From the NCBI RefSeq assembly GCF_043290135.1, contig NC_134705.1, forward strand, positions 42,659,271-42,723,270: DNA of 64,000 bases. Reading direction: 5' to 3'. Every line of letters starts with the position of its first letter. Within the stretch, counting starts at the first letter, position 1. The DNA is from Rhipicephalus microplus. Its lineage: Eukaryota; Arthropoda; Arachnida; Ixodida; Ixodidae. Below, piece after piece: positions 54,791 through 64,000 of the stretch. The notes beneath the pieces were generated by a model. The model had not been told where the DNA came from. It was given only the letters and a program-made list of their open reading frames with translations, and made no database searches. Position numbers and translations under genes: made by a program.

Positions 54791-55018
54791 GCCAGCCTAA
54801 GGTACTCGGCTGCTGACCCGCAGGGCGCGGGTTCGAATCCCGGCTGCGGCGGCTGCATTTCCGATGGAGGCGGAAATGTTGTAGGCCCGTGTGCTCAGAT
54901 TTGGGTGCACGTTAAAGAACCCCAGGTGGTCTAAATTTCCGGAGCCCTCCACTACGGCGTCTCTCATAATCATATAGTGGTTTTGGGACCTTAAACCCCA
55001 CATATCAATCAATCAATC
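54791..55018 (+). mobile_element. SINE (family 1), best-preserved copy
   Basis: A box side CCTAAGGTACTCGGCTGCTGACC and a canonical B box GCGGGTTCGAATCCCGG. The body is TTTCCGATGGAGGCGGAAATGTTGTAGGCCCGTGTGCTCAG..., the tail AAACCCCACATATCAATCAATCAATC. Flanked by AAGATGAT at 54783-54790 and 55019-55026. The intact A and B boxes suggest a tRNA-like RNA polymerase III promoter. Confidence 0.95.
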
Positions 55019-55026
55019 AAGATGAT

Positions 55027-55797
55027 ACTAGCGCCACCGCTCGGGCGAAGAAAGAAGCAGAAATCGGCGACCTTTGCGGATCCCGCAAACCACATACACT
55101 CCGCCGGAGAGTGAGCTAACTGTCTTCTTATAATACACTGTAGTCTTACTTTACTCTTGTGCATCATAGTTGCAAAGCTTTTTGCAAACCTCACACAGAA
55201 ATGTTCAACCTGGAAAAGTTTTCAGCGTACCAGGCCTGATACCCGAAAAACAAACATAACAGCACAATTTGATATACGACGACTAAGGTTGTTTTATGCT
55301 ATATTTGGCTCTAAAGAACCTTGTTACACTGCGTCCATGCTCTCATTTGTATCTTGAAATCTGATGGTTGAACTTACTGGTATGTTGAACAGGCTAGAGC
55401 CGTGCAAGTAAATGTACTTAATTGGGCAAACACTTTATAGGATCAGCTGCATGCAACTCGTGATCCGCATTACTTTCGTTAGGTAAATTTATACGTTCAT
55501 GTAGACCTAAATATGCATGTTCATTGCGCATGCAGTGAGTGGTGGCAAAGGGGTATTCCAGAATCAGCAGAACATTTTATTAGAACATACTCACTTTATA
55601 ACTGGCGGGAGTACGGTGGCACGTTGCTTACAGGCAGGTGTTAGTGCACCTTCAATTGTTGGCGCGCTCGAATTGAAACTATTTGCGTAGGCACAATAAA
55701 ATATTCATTTAACGTGAACGACCAATAGCACATCTTCTTTGAACGGCTGCGAACGAACTGCTGTCAACGACAGACGTGTACCTCGCGGCTCAAATAG
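55027..55797. other. No gene recognised
   Basis: Nothing supported on either strand. Confidence 0.4.
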
Positions 55798-55809
55798 GAA
55801 AAAAAATGC

Positions 55810-55950
55810 ATGTTGTAGGCCCGTGTGCTCAGATTTGGGTGCACGTTAAAGAACCCCAGGTGGTCGAAATTTCCGGAGCCCTCCACTACGGCGTCTCTCA
55901 TAATCATATGGTGGTTTTGGGACGTTAAACCCAACAAATCAAATCATCAA
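55810..55950 (+). mobile_element. SINE (family 1), 5'-truncated, 12-bp target duplication
   Basis: The head is absent; the copy starts at GTTGTAGGCCCGTGTGC and ends CAAATCAAATCATCAA. GAAAAAAAATGC flanks it exactly (55798-55809, 55951-55962). Confidence 0.95.
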
Positions 55951-55962
55951 GAAAAAAAATGC

Positions 55963-57201
55963 TCACAGCCCACAAACATTGGAGAAACACACGTGCATTT
56001 CGATGCCTTAAAGTATCCTCGTCATGCTGCTGTTCGTGAGTTCTCGGTGAGCGTTACACCCGTGGTTACAGAGAAGCGCTAAAACGACGCAAAGGTACAC
56101 GTTAATTCTTCTTTCGGCACGGCGGACCACGTACCAAAGTTGGAGCCGAAGGCGCCAACGGTGTTTGTTTCGATTTCACGAAGCAACAGAAACTATTTCC
56201 TCACCTAATAGCCGCTGAAACACATGCATATAACACAAGAAAGAGAAGTGAAACATTTTGCTGACGATTTGCGAACCACATAGTAGAAACGCCGCAAAAA
56301 AGCGCGCTATTATGTGGTAGCGCTGCGATGTAATGGCTACAGAATCTACTTGCAGTCCTTGAGGTCATAAGTTCCATTTCTGTCTTGTGTGTAATTTACA
56401 TATTAATGTCCCAGACGGTTAGGAATGTGGTGTCGTTCACCTTCTATTAACGCTAGCGCTAATTGGTATGGCGAGAACTTGCCAAAAATGCTGTGGTTAT
56501 ATTAAAATATTTTTTTCTCAACCGCCTGAAGGCTGCATACAGAGAAGCCACTTACAAAGCCGTCACGCGTAACCACAGGCGGCATCTAGTCCAGAAAAAA
56601 AAAGTATGGATCACCTCCCCGAAGGGAACCCTGATGGGATGCGAAGCAGCAGCGGTGCGCACGGCGTTGACCCGGTTCAAACGGAGGTCGACGCGTGTGC
56701 TGGAAAAACGGTTTGAAGTGAACCTCGGTGTAGCGTTTACTCGAGTAAACGTTTGTATGAAACACAAAGACACTAGAGGCGGGCTTCGTTGAAGACGCTT
56801 GCGCTCGGCTTCCTTGGCTCGCGTCTCGTCGGTTTTTAACTACGCGCCATCTGTATTCTCGAACGCGATCGTTGTTCTTGACTCACACGTCGTTGGTGTC
56901 GCTAATCTTCCACAGCCGACGCTTGCGTTCGGTTTTCCTGGATTGCGCCTCGTCAGTGTTGACGTCGCCATTCGCAAACATGATCGGTTCGGGTAACACT
57001 TGCAATACCGTCGACAGCCGGAAAAGGTTCGGCTCGTCAGCACGGTCACGCGGAAACGAGTGGGGCGCTGTCCATAGTGTCGGCGCCGTGACATTCTTCT
57101 CGCGCGTGCAGGGCGCACAACCGCGGCTTCTTGTTGCCGAAAGATGAGGAGAGGTGGCGAGGGTGAAATGATGCCCACGTCATAGAGTTTCCTAAAATTA
57201 A
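55963..57201. other. No gene recognised; a diverged duplication at 56794-56963
   Basis: GACGCTTGCG(C/T)TCGG(C/T)TT(C/T)CTTGG-type sequence occurs at about 56794-56840 and again at about 56918-56963, a spacing of about 125 bases. No coding function is evident for the frames that cross it. Confidence 0.45.
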
Positions 57202-57606
57202 CTAGAGGGGACTCTGGTGCTGGGATAATTTCGCGACCATAGGAATGACGGGTAGTGCACGGATTTGCCTAGTCTTCGTACTTGCGGGCGGCGAATCGTA
57301 CTTACAGCTTCGTGTATTGCTGTTTTTCGATTTTCTTTCGATGGAAAGAATGAACCCTTTTAAACTTCGTGGCCTGATTCCAAATGGTAAGCATACAAGA
57401 ATAAGATGGTGAAGCGCAACCTCTGAATAATTGCTGATTTTTGTTTTTTGGTAAAACAACTCCAAGCCACACGAACACATACGAAACCAGAAGCAGGCCA
57501 GAAGTACGAAGATTAGACAAATACGTGTACTACCAATCATTCGCATGCTCGATGAAACGCCGGGCGTTGCAACTCCCATCGACACTAGCGCCAGAGTTCC
57601 CTCTAG
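57202..57606. mobile_element. MITE-like element with about 95-bp terminal inverted repeats
   Basis: The left end is CTAGAGGGGACTCTGGTGCT. The reverse complement of the right end is CTAGAGGGAACTCTGGCGCT. Similarity continues inward (left GGGTAGTGCACGGATTTGCC, right GGTAGTACACGTATTTGTCT; then TAGTCTTCGTACTT against TAATCTTCGTACTT). Total length is 405 bp. There is no transposase; a minus-strand frame across it has no recognised domain. The target duplication is not clear. Confidence 0.75.
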
Positions 57607-58558
57607 TGTATATCCGATAACTCTATGGCCCACGGGAGGAGTGGGCTCGAGCGCTGCAAGGGGTAGAGAGGGTGAAGGGAGAAAGAGTTGACATGCGGCG
57701 AGTGGGCGGCAAGCGAGGGAAAGAGGCGTTATCACGCACTGCTAGGAGGGCGTTAGAACTTCACACCGCTTCAACACCTGCGATGAGGGGAGTGGTGTGA
57801 ACGGAGGAACAGCGTTATGCACGCTAGTGAAAGAGCTGCTACGCATATAAAAGTTTGATTCAGAATCCCGGCGAATTCTCGTCCCGGATATTCTTAAGGC
57901 CACCTTGAATAAGGCCGCTTTCGCTGAGACACGGCTACGGAGCAGCGTCATGAAGTGAGAAGCGGCCGTGTGTTCTCCAGATTTTCTGCCTGTTGGCGTG
58001 TATTCTAGCAAGGATTTGATTAGGAGTGTAGCTACCGAGGAGCTATCCGGGTTTCAACAAGTTCTTTGTCCATCTGTTCGGTTAATTCCGAGGCAGGCTG
58101 ATGAGTGGTCTCACTGCCATATATTTTAGAGCCAACTAAATAAGACAGAAATTTTGTAAAAAAGAAAAGTTATTCTTGCATCGCATTCAGTATCAGATTT
58201 TGCGGCTGGCCGTGACCCTATACAAGTGTAGCAGTCAGTGAGGCAACGCAATTGCTGGATACAGATAATGTGCCCAGCTACACTATCGTGCTGAGGCAGG
58301 CGCAGCATGCGGTGCCGCATTTCAGCGATTGTGGGCTTCCGTCTGCACTGCAGAAAAACGATCGCAAAGGCAAGCGTTCAAGGCGGTGCTGTCGTTTTCA
58401 TTCGGCCTCCACCGTCGAAGCGGAGGTGATGTCAGCTTTCGCGGGAAAATTTTTAATGTGGTTCACTCCGACCTATGCTTCTGATGCTCCGTGGAAAAGA
58501 TATTCTTAAATCCTAAATCTAAGCCAAATATCACTTCATCGATGAAAAAAACTTATAC
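57607..58558. other. No gene recognised
   Basis: GC-rich around 57620-58000 and 58300-58480, but without a recognised domain, exon or element. Confidence 0.4.
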
Positions 58559-58563
58559 ACTAC

Positions 58564-59700
58564 TGTCACAGAACGAGCGCTAAAAACGGGCGCGCCGCCA
58601 AATTCTTGCGATAACGCGCCCAGAGAGACGCGGCGAGGTCAACGAAAAAAAAAAGAAAAGAGAAAACAAACATCCAAGGCTCCCTGGGCGCGCGACGCCT
58701 CTCCTCTCGGAAGCGTGGCTTCGCCGATCAACCTCCTCACCCCACAGCGGCGGCCGGGCAAGCGCCAGAAATTTCCAGAAGGAAAGGGGCGTATATGCCG
58801 AGTTGAGTCATCTGTCGGGGACGGCCCCCGTACAGTCTCGCGCCTCTCCCCAGCCTCCGCTGCGCATCGCGCCGACGAAATGAGGAGAACTTTCTGGAAT
58901 GTCGCGCGGAAGGTATTTAACCGAGCAGCGGAGACGAGAGATCAGGAGAAGACGGAAGTTGCGCCAGAGTGCGAAGGGATCCCGCCGTTTAGTCGGCGAA
59001 GGTTTGTCCGTTGGGACGAAGCAGGAGATGAAGAGGATTTCCACCTGAGGGGTGAAGGCCCGAGCTACAGGCAAGAGAGTGTGTTTACCGCTATCGAGCG
59101 AAGACGCGTGGCGACAGCTGCGTGTGTGAAGCCGACGTGTTCGGGCGAAGAAGTTTGAAGCTTGGAGAGTGGCCAATTGAAGGCGCGAGGTTTCCTGGAA
59201 GAGAAACTTCGAGGGCGCGGAACGACAACAACGCTGGAATTTGAGTGAGTGATTCTCGGAAGAGTATCATCCAGACTTTTGTTCCAAGAACTTTGGACTG
59301 GATAGGTTTCTATCTCTTTAGTCTTTAAGTGTCTTGGTTGTTCAATGCATGCGACTGCATTGTAGAGCGTATCGTTCGTTGTCTATGTCCGTTGTTTTGA
59401 GTGTGGCTGATTGTACTGTGTAGTACGTTGTTTGATTGGTGACGTATTGTATGTAACTATTGTGGAGTGTGCATACGTGTGTATTGTTTTTGATCTGCCG
59501 TTAATGAGAATATAATTTTGTTTGTTTATCAACTTTCGGCTCTGACTTGTTCTTTGGACCACAACCGGCGTCCGCTGGCGCGCCAAAAAGGACCACTTCT
59601 AAATTGTCGACGCTTTCGTGGTGCGGTTCGGGGGGCCGATACTTCGACCCTTGGAATTAGCCCGGCGATTGCCTCCCTAATAAACGGGACAGGTGAGACA
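58564..59700 (+). repeat. 5' LTR of element E (1137 bp)
   Basis: TGTCACAGAACGAGC...GGTGAGACA, with AATAAA near the end (59680-59685). It aligns with 62322-63409 almost throughout. The length difference is mainly a 47-bp segment (about 58967-59013) absent from the 3' copy. Confidence 0.96.
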
Positions 59701-59909
59701 ATTAATCTGGCGTCCGCGACAGGACCTTTTGGTGCACAGTGTGTCCAAAGTAGTGAGAAAGAGCCTCGAGTTGTTGATACTGCTATCGGACTAATTTTGG
59801 GTGTTGTTCAGTGTTCTCGTTAACGAGTGCAGGGGAGTCTTCCGATAGACTGATTTAGGCAGATACTTTTTGCACGCGGCAAGGTTTTATTTGCGAGTTG
59901 CGAGACACA

Positions 59910-60998
59910 ATGGATCTCGAAAAGTTAGTCGCTCTTGGTGAGAAGATGGGTCTTTCTGGTGCCGAACTACGGAAGTGGGTCACCCAGAAGGAAAAAGAAG
60001 AAAAAGAGAGGGCCAAAGAAGAAAAGGCAGCTGAGCTAGAAAAAGAAAGACTGGCGGTCGAAAGAGCCAAAGTGGAAAAAGAAGCTGAGTTGGAACGAGA
60101 GAGGTTGGCAGCCGAAAGGGCGAGAGAAGAAAGAGAGCACCAATTGAAGTTGCAGCTGGAGAGAGAAAGACTGGCAGCTGAGAGGGCGAAAGAAGAAAGA
60201 GAGGAAAGGGAACGGCAGCGACAGCACGAGATAGAACTCGAGCGGCTCCGTTTGCAACAGCGAAGTGAAACTCCGGTCCTAGCTAGAGTTGAAAGCAGCG
60301 AACGGGAGGACCACGGATTCCACTTGAACCCAAGCAAGCTGCTCGTAGCATTTGATGAAAGGAAGGACGACCTTGACGCGTACCTTCACCGATTTGAGAC
60401 AATTGCAAGGAGCCAGAATTGGCCGGAACATCAATGGGCAACTGCTTTGAGTACTTGCTTGAGTGGTGAAGCGCTCAGTGTGTACGGTAGGCTGACGCCG
60501 ACCGATGCAGCCAACTATGCAAAGGTGAAAGCTGCTTTGCTGAAGCGATTTAGATTCACCGTAGAAGGATTCCGCGACAGATTTCGGACAGGAAAGCCAG
60601 CTGATGGTGAGACGGCTACGCAGTATGCCGCCCGACTTTGCCATTATTTCGACAGATGGATTGAACTTTCAGGGACAGCACAGGAGTACGATGAACTTAG
60701 AGAGCTCCTAATTAGAGAACAATTTCTTACTAGTTGCCACCCAAGCCTGTCGCTGTACTTGAAAGAGAGGAAGGCTGAGCCACGTGAAGGCATGCTTGAA
60801 TTGGCTGACCAATTCTTGGAAGCGCTAGGTGGCACTAATTTGGCCAAGGTCAAGAAGGATTGTCCCGATGATTCGAAGAAATTGGCTCCCGAAGAAAAGA
60901 GCGTGCACCAGAGAGCATTCCGCGATGTTTTCTGTGCAACCGAGTGGGTCATCGCGCGAAAAACTGTCGAACGATCTTTACGAGCCCTACGGCAGTAA
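59910..60998 (+). pseudogene. Gag of element E (coiled coil and capsid)
   Basis: Starts MDLEKLVALGEKMGL. Residues of about 25-120 are a highly charged heptad-like coiled coil (repeated ERLAAERAKEER-type words). They are followed by a capsid domain (DDLDAYLHRFETIARSQNW; WATALSTCLSGEALSVYGRL; LLKRFRFTVEGFRDRF). The frame drifts out of register near 60890, just before the zinc knuckles, and ends at 60998 in unrelated text. A functional Gag would need the knuckle frame, so it is broken unless the shift is programmed. Confidence 0.85.
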
Positions 60999-61220
60999 AA
61001 TGTTTCAAGTGTGGTCAGACTGGGCACAAAGCAGACGCTTGTCGGAACGGAGTGAGTCAAACTCACCAGGTATCTTGTGTGCAAGCGGCACCCAAATCTG
61101 ATAATAATGCCGTCACCGATGGATTCGTAGAGCTAAAGAATGGGGAGAAAATTCCTATTGTGGGTGCTGTAATGTCAAAACAGCCAACCGGTGTTACGAA
61201 AGGAATGCCGACGCTGCCAG
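60902..61220 (+). pseudogene. Zinc-knuckle region of element E
   Basis: In a different frame from the capsid: CFLCNRVGHRAKNC (60926-60967), then CFKCGQTGHKADAC about 20 residues on. Both are CX2CX4HX4C. Then FVELKNGEKIPIVGAVMSKQ leads towards protease. The frame shifts again near 61220. Confidence 0.88.
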
Positions 61221-61943
61221 GAAATGGTTGCGGACAAAAAGATTACGGTGTTAAGAGATACCGGCAGCTCCACTGTTATCGTGCGGAGAAACTTGGTACG
61301 GGAAAGTGAGTGAACCGGCAAAACGAAACCGGTTTGCTTAATTGACCGTACAGTTCGGATGCTTCCCGAAGCAGAGATTGAGGTTGAAACCCCATACTTC
61401 AGCGGGAAGGTTACGGCTCTATGTATGACGACCCCCCTTTACGACCTTGTCATCGGAAACATCGACGGGGCGCGAGGACCGAATGATCCGGAATATTTGG
61501 GAGAAGACCTTAAGATAGAGCCCTCGCCAACCCAACGACCGCGAGATACAGTGGAGGACCAACCCGTGACGGATCCCACTCGAGCCCAAGGTGAAGCCGC
61601 GGTGCAAGGGACTATGAATGATAAGATGATCGTGTTGAATGGGTTCACGGGCCGAGCAACTGGACTTACGTCGGCACGACCTCAGCCGACCGACAGTGTA
61701 AAGGAGACGGAGTCGGCCAGCCAGGCCAAATGTAGAGACATGAACAAGCTGGTAAATAAACAGACCGGACCCGTCGAACGTCATGACCCGTTAGCAGGGT
61801 CGGAAGTGACAACGATGGCTGAGACGCTGCCTCAGATACCGCCGTTGGAGAAGGCTCGCCGAAAAAGAACAAGGAAAAACGAGAAGAGATCGAGCGAGCA
61901 CCGCAAGAAAGGACGCAAGCGCAGCTCGAAATACACAGGATAA
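61221..61943 (+). pseudogene. Protease of element E, with an early stop, plus acidic/basic tail
   Basis: ITVLRDTGSSTVIVRRNLV contains the aspartic protease DTGS (Asp codon 61257-61259). A TGA at 61311-61313 interrupts the domain. The frame then continues open through RMLPEAEIEVETPYFSGKV and LYDLVIGNIDGARGP (the end of the protease fold). It continues into about 150 residues with a Lys/Arg-rich end (RRKRTRKNEKRSSEHRKKGR). It stops at 61941-61943, where an RT would normally follow. Confidence 0.88.
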
Positions 61944-62321
61944 GTGCTGAAGTCGAATCAGAATGTGTTTGGCAGTGCTGAGTGCCATATGTTGCGTTAA
62001 TGTTGTGTTATCCTGTGTCACAAGTGTCGAAGTGTCTGTGCTGTGGTGTGATGTATAGTGTTGTATAATTGTTGTAATGAGAGAACTTTGTACGTTTGTA
62101 TTGTTTGGAATGAGTGATGAAGTGTTGTAGTCGTGTACCTGTGGCTATATTTCATGTGTTGTGGAATTGAACTACAATGTAAGATTGTATTGAGCGATCT
62201 ATTGCGAATGTAAAGTGTCATGAGCGACGGTATGTGTTACAGTCTTTCAGTGTGGTGACTATTCGCGCTCGTTTGTGTGGTTTTGAATATTATGAGATAA
62301 TATTCTTAAAGTGGGGGGCAG
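61944..62321 (+). other. GT-rich noncoding interior of element E and purine tract
   Basis: T/G-rich sequence (GTGTTGTATAATTGTTGTAATG and the like) without coding signal leads to GTGGGGGGCAG at the LTR border. It replaces the roughly 3 kb of pol expected here. Confidence 0.75.
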
Positions 62322-63409
62322 TGTCACAGAACGAGCGCTAAAAACGGGCGCGCCGCCGAATTCTTGCGATAACGCGCCCAGAGAGACGCGGCGAGGTCAA
62401 CGAAAAAAAAGAAAAGAGAAAACAAGCATCCAAGGCTCCCTGGGCGCGCGACGCCTCTCCTCTCGGAAGCGTGGCTTCGCCGATGAACCTCCTCACCCCA
62501 CAGCGGCGGCCGGGCAAGCGCTAGAAATTTCCAGAAGGAAAGGGGCGTATATGCCGAGTTGAGTCATCTGTCGGGGACGGCCCCCGAACAGTCTCGCGCC
62601 TCTCCCCAGCCTCCGCTGCGCATCGCGCCGACGAAATGAGGAGAACTTTCTGGAATGTCGCGCGGAAGGTATTTAACCGAGCAGCGGAGACGAGAGATCA
62701 GGAGAAGACGGAAGTTGCGTTGGGACGAAGCAGTAGATGAAGAGGATTTCCACCTGAGGGGTGAAGGCCCGAGCTACAGGCAAGAGAGTGTGTTTACCGC
62801 TATCGAGCGAAGACGCGTGGCGACAGCTGCGTGTGTGAAGCCGACGTGTTCGGGCGAAGAAGTTTGAAGCTTGGAGAGTGGCCAATTGAAGGCGCGAGGT
62901 TTCCTGGAAGAGAAATTTCGAGGGCGCGGAACGACAACAACGCTGGAATTTGAGTGAGTGATTCTCGGAAGAGTATCATCCAGACTTTTGTTCCAAGAAC
63001 TTTGGACTGGATAGGTTTCTATCTCTTTAGTCTTTAAGTGTCTTGGTTGTTCAATGCATGCGACTGCATTGTAGAGCGTATCGTTCGTTGTCTATGTCCG
63101 TTGTTTTGAGTGTGGCTGATTGTACTGTGTAGTACGTTGTTTGATTGGTGACGTATTGTATGTAACTATTGTGGAGTGTGCATACGTGTGTATTGTTTTC
63201 GATCTGCCGTTAATGAGAATATAATTTTGTTTGTTTATCAACTCTCGGCTCTGACGTGTTCTTTGGACCACAGCCGGCGTCCGCTGGCGCGCCAAAAAGG
63301 ACCACTTCTAAATTGTCCACGGTTTCGTGGTGCGGTTCGGCGGGCCGATACTTCGACCCTTGGAATTAGCCCGGCGATTGCTTCTCTAATAAACGGGACA
63401 GGTGAGACA
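62322..63409 (+). repeat. 3' LTR of element E (1088 bp)
   Basis: Nearly identical to 58564-59700 apart from scattered substitutions, a shorter A run near 62405 and the 47-bp deletion between GGAAGTTGCG and TTGGGACG (about 62717). Confidence 0.96.
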
Positions 63410-63799
63410 ACTACCTTTGCAAAATTTTTTGTTGTTGCTGATGTACGCATCATCAATCTCAGTCTGACTACATCTAGCTGTTGAAAAGCAAACACTTCTC
63501 AGGGTCATGTTTCTCCAATCGACCTGGTCTTGTGCTTACTATGACCATGTGCTTACTGTACCCGAACGATTATTCTCAGCTCTCCCTGCCTTCAACTAAA
63601 CTTTTCTTTACCTCTCTATAATAATCTCTTCTGCCCAAGTTACTTTCTGTGTCTTCTTCCTGTGTTAGTCTCTTATTAGAGTCTAGTCTGTTCCTCTTAA
63701 TGACCAAAAATATTGCCTACGCGCTACATGCCCTATTCATGAGCATTTGAATTCCTTGAGTTAGAAATTGGATATTTTTTTACGCTTCATGTGGTAATG

Positions 63800-63925
63800 C
63801 TTGCGCTGTGAAAGCTGCGTGGCAGTATGTTTGTGCATTGTTCATTACCTTGTTTTACAGTGTCTGCATGACTGCTGATTTCCTTACCGAACCAAATGCC
63901 TTCTCGTAATCTATAAAAGTTTCAT
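63800..63925 (-). pseudogene. RTE-like LINE reverse-transcriptase fragment
   Basis: On the minus strand FIDYEKAFGSVRKSAVMQTL (about 63918-63859), then a stop. This is motif A of a non-LTR RT in the wording typical of RTE-type LINEs (FxDYEKAFDSV), with the second Asp changed to Gly. The rest is too decayed to follow. It may continue beyond the window edge. Confidence 0.7.
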
Positions 63926-64000
63926 ATTAAAGTTTGTTGTAGTTTGTGCATATTTATCACCTAATTCATAATGTGAACAAGATTTAGAGTGCAGCCAGAA

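Larger units (their letters stand above)
58564..63409 (+). mobile_element. Young LTR retrotransposon E carrying only gag and protease
   Basis: The 4846-bp element has LTRs of 1137 bp (58564-59700) and 1088 bp (62322-63409), TG...CA ends and an ACTAC target duplication (58559-58563, 63410-63414). It also has a primer-binding-like TGGCGTCCGCGACAGG (59708-59723) and a purine tract GTGGGGGGCAG (62311-62321). The 2.6-kb interior encodes Gag with two zinc knuckles and a protease. There is no RT, RNase H or integrase, so any movement needed these enzymes from another element. The Gag wording is that of a Ty3/gypsy element. Confidence 0.95.

Noticed and set aside
54797..54870. tRNA-like sequence with canonical A and B boxes
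   Set aside because: It is the head of a dispersed SINE with body, tail and target duplication; the cloverleaf 3' half is not completed, so it is not called a tRNA gene.
56463..56792. 109-codon basic frame
   Set aside because: No recognised domain; an overlapping antisense frame of similar length exists, and the adjoining DNA contains a diverged duplication, so it is probably repeat-derived.
58715..59158. 147-codon frame in the 5' LTR of element E (and its partner at 62655-62867)
   Set aside because: Lies wholly within LTR sequence, is not preserved between the two LTRs because of the 47-bp deletion, and has no recognised domain.

Overview
The window is eukaryotic and looks like nuclear DNA of a hard (ixodid) tick. 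It is intron-rich, AT-rich in places and packed with retroelements. The best arguments are (a) a five-exon gene on the minus strand whose pieces read as a tick salivary-type lipocalin, and (b) at least nine copies or fragments of a tRNA-derived SINE of the kind common in tick genomes, with a TCAA/ATCA-rich tail. There is no sign of bacterial or phage organisation, and no rRNA gene, true tRNA gene or CRISPR array.

Host gene. Reading from right to left, exon 1 (39047-38952, signal peptide), exon 2 (26588-26437), exon 3 (19203-19136), exon 4 (17770-17684) and exon 5 (13379-13255, with stop) have GT/AG borders and matching phases, giving a 175-residue secreted protein. A TATA box lies about 90 bases upstream of the ATG, and poly(A) signals follow the stop. 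The coding sequence is only 528 bp but spans 25.8 kb because the introns hold a Ty3 element, two LINE remnants, SINEs, a 145-bp tandem array and a large inverted repeat.

Mobile DNA by region. 1-78 is a tetranucleotide microsatellite. 1378-7153 is a nest: an old plus-strand Ty3/gypsy element (remnant to about 11975) received a SINE in its LTR, and that SINE received a second, minus-strand Ty3 element (1656-6937). 13493-14640 is a diverged inverted repeat with arms of about 550 bp in intron 4. 20400-24010 is a decayed LINE cut by a SINE. 25270-25970 holds two copies of a second tRNA-derived SINE family. 29661-32928 is a young but pol-only Ty3 element inside an (AT)n tract. 34158-35640 is a 145-bp tandem array. 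37105-38080 is a 5'-truncated LINE of RNase H type with an open 3' coding part. 39990-44700 is a scattered LINE (ORF1, endonuclease, RT), followed by a Penelope-like GIY-YIG fragment (44866-45185).

The right third carries the youngest elements. A full-length Ty3/gypsy (49192-53708) has LTRs that look identical, a 5-bp target duplication and one uninterrupted 1323-codon Gag-Pol frame, so it may still be competent. A second young LTR element (58564-63409) has about 1.1-kb LTRs and a 5-bp target duplication but carries only gag and protease. A MITE-like inverted-repeat element (57202-57606) and a minus-strand RTE-like LINE fragment at the right edge complete the picture.
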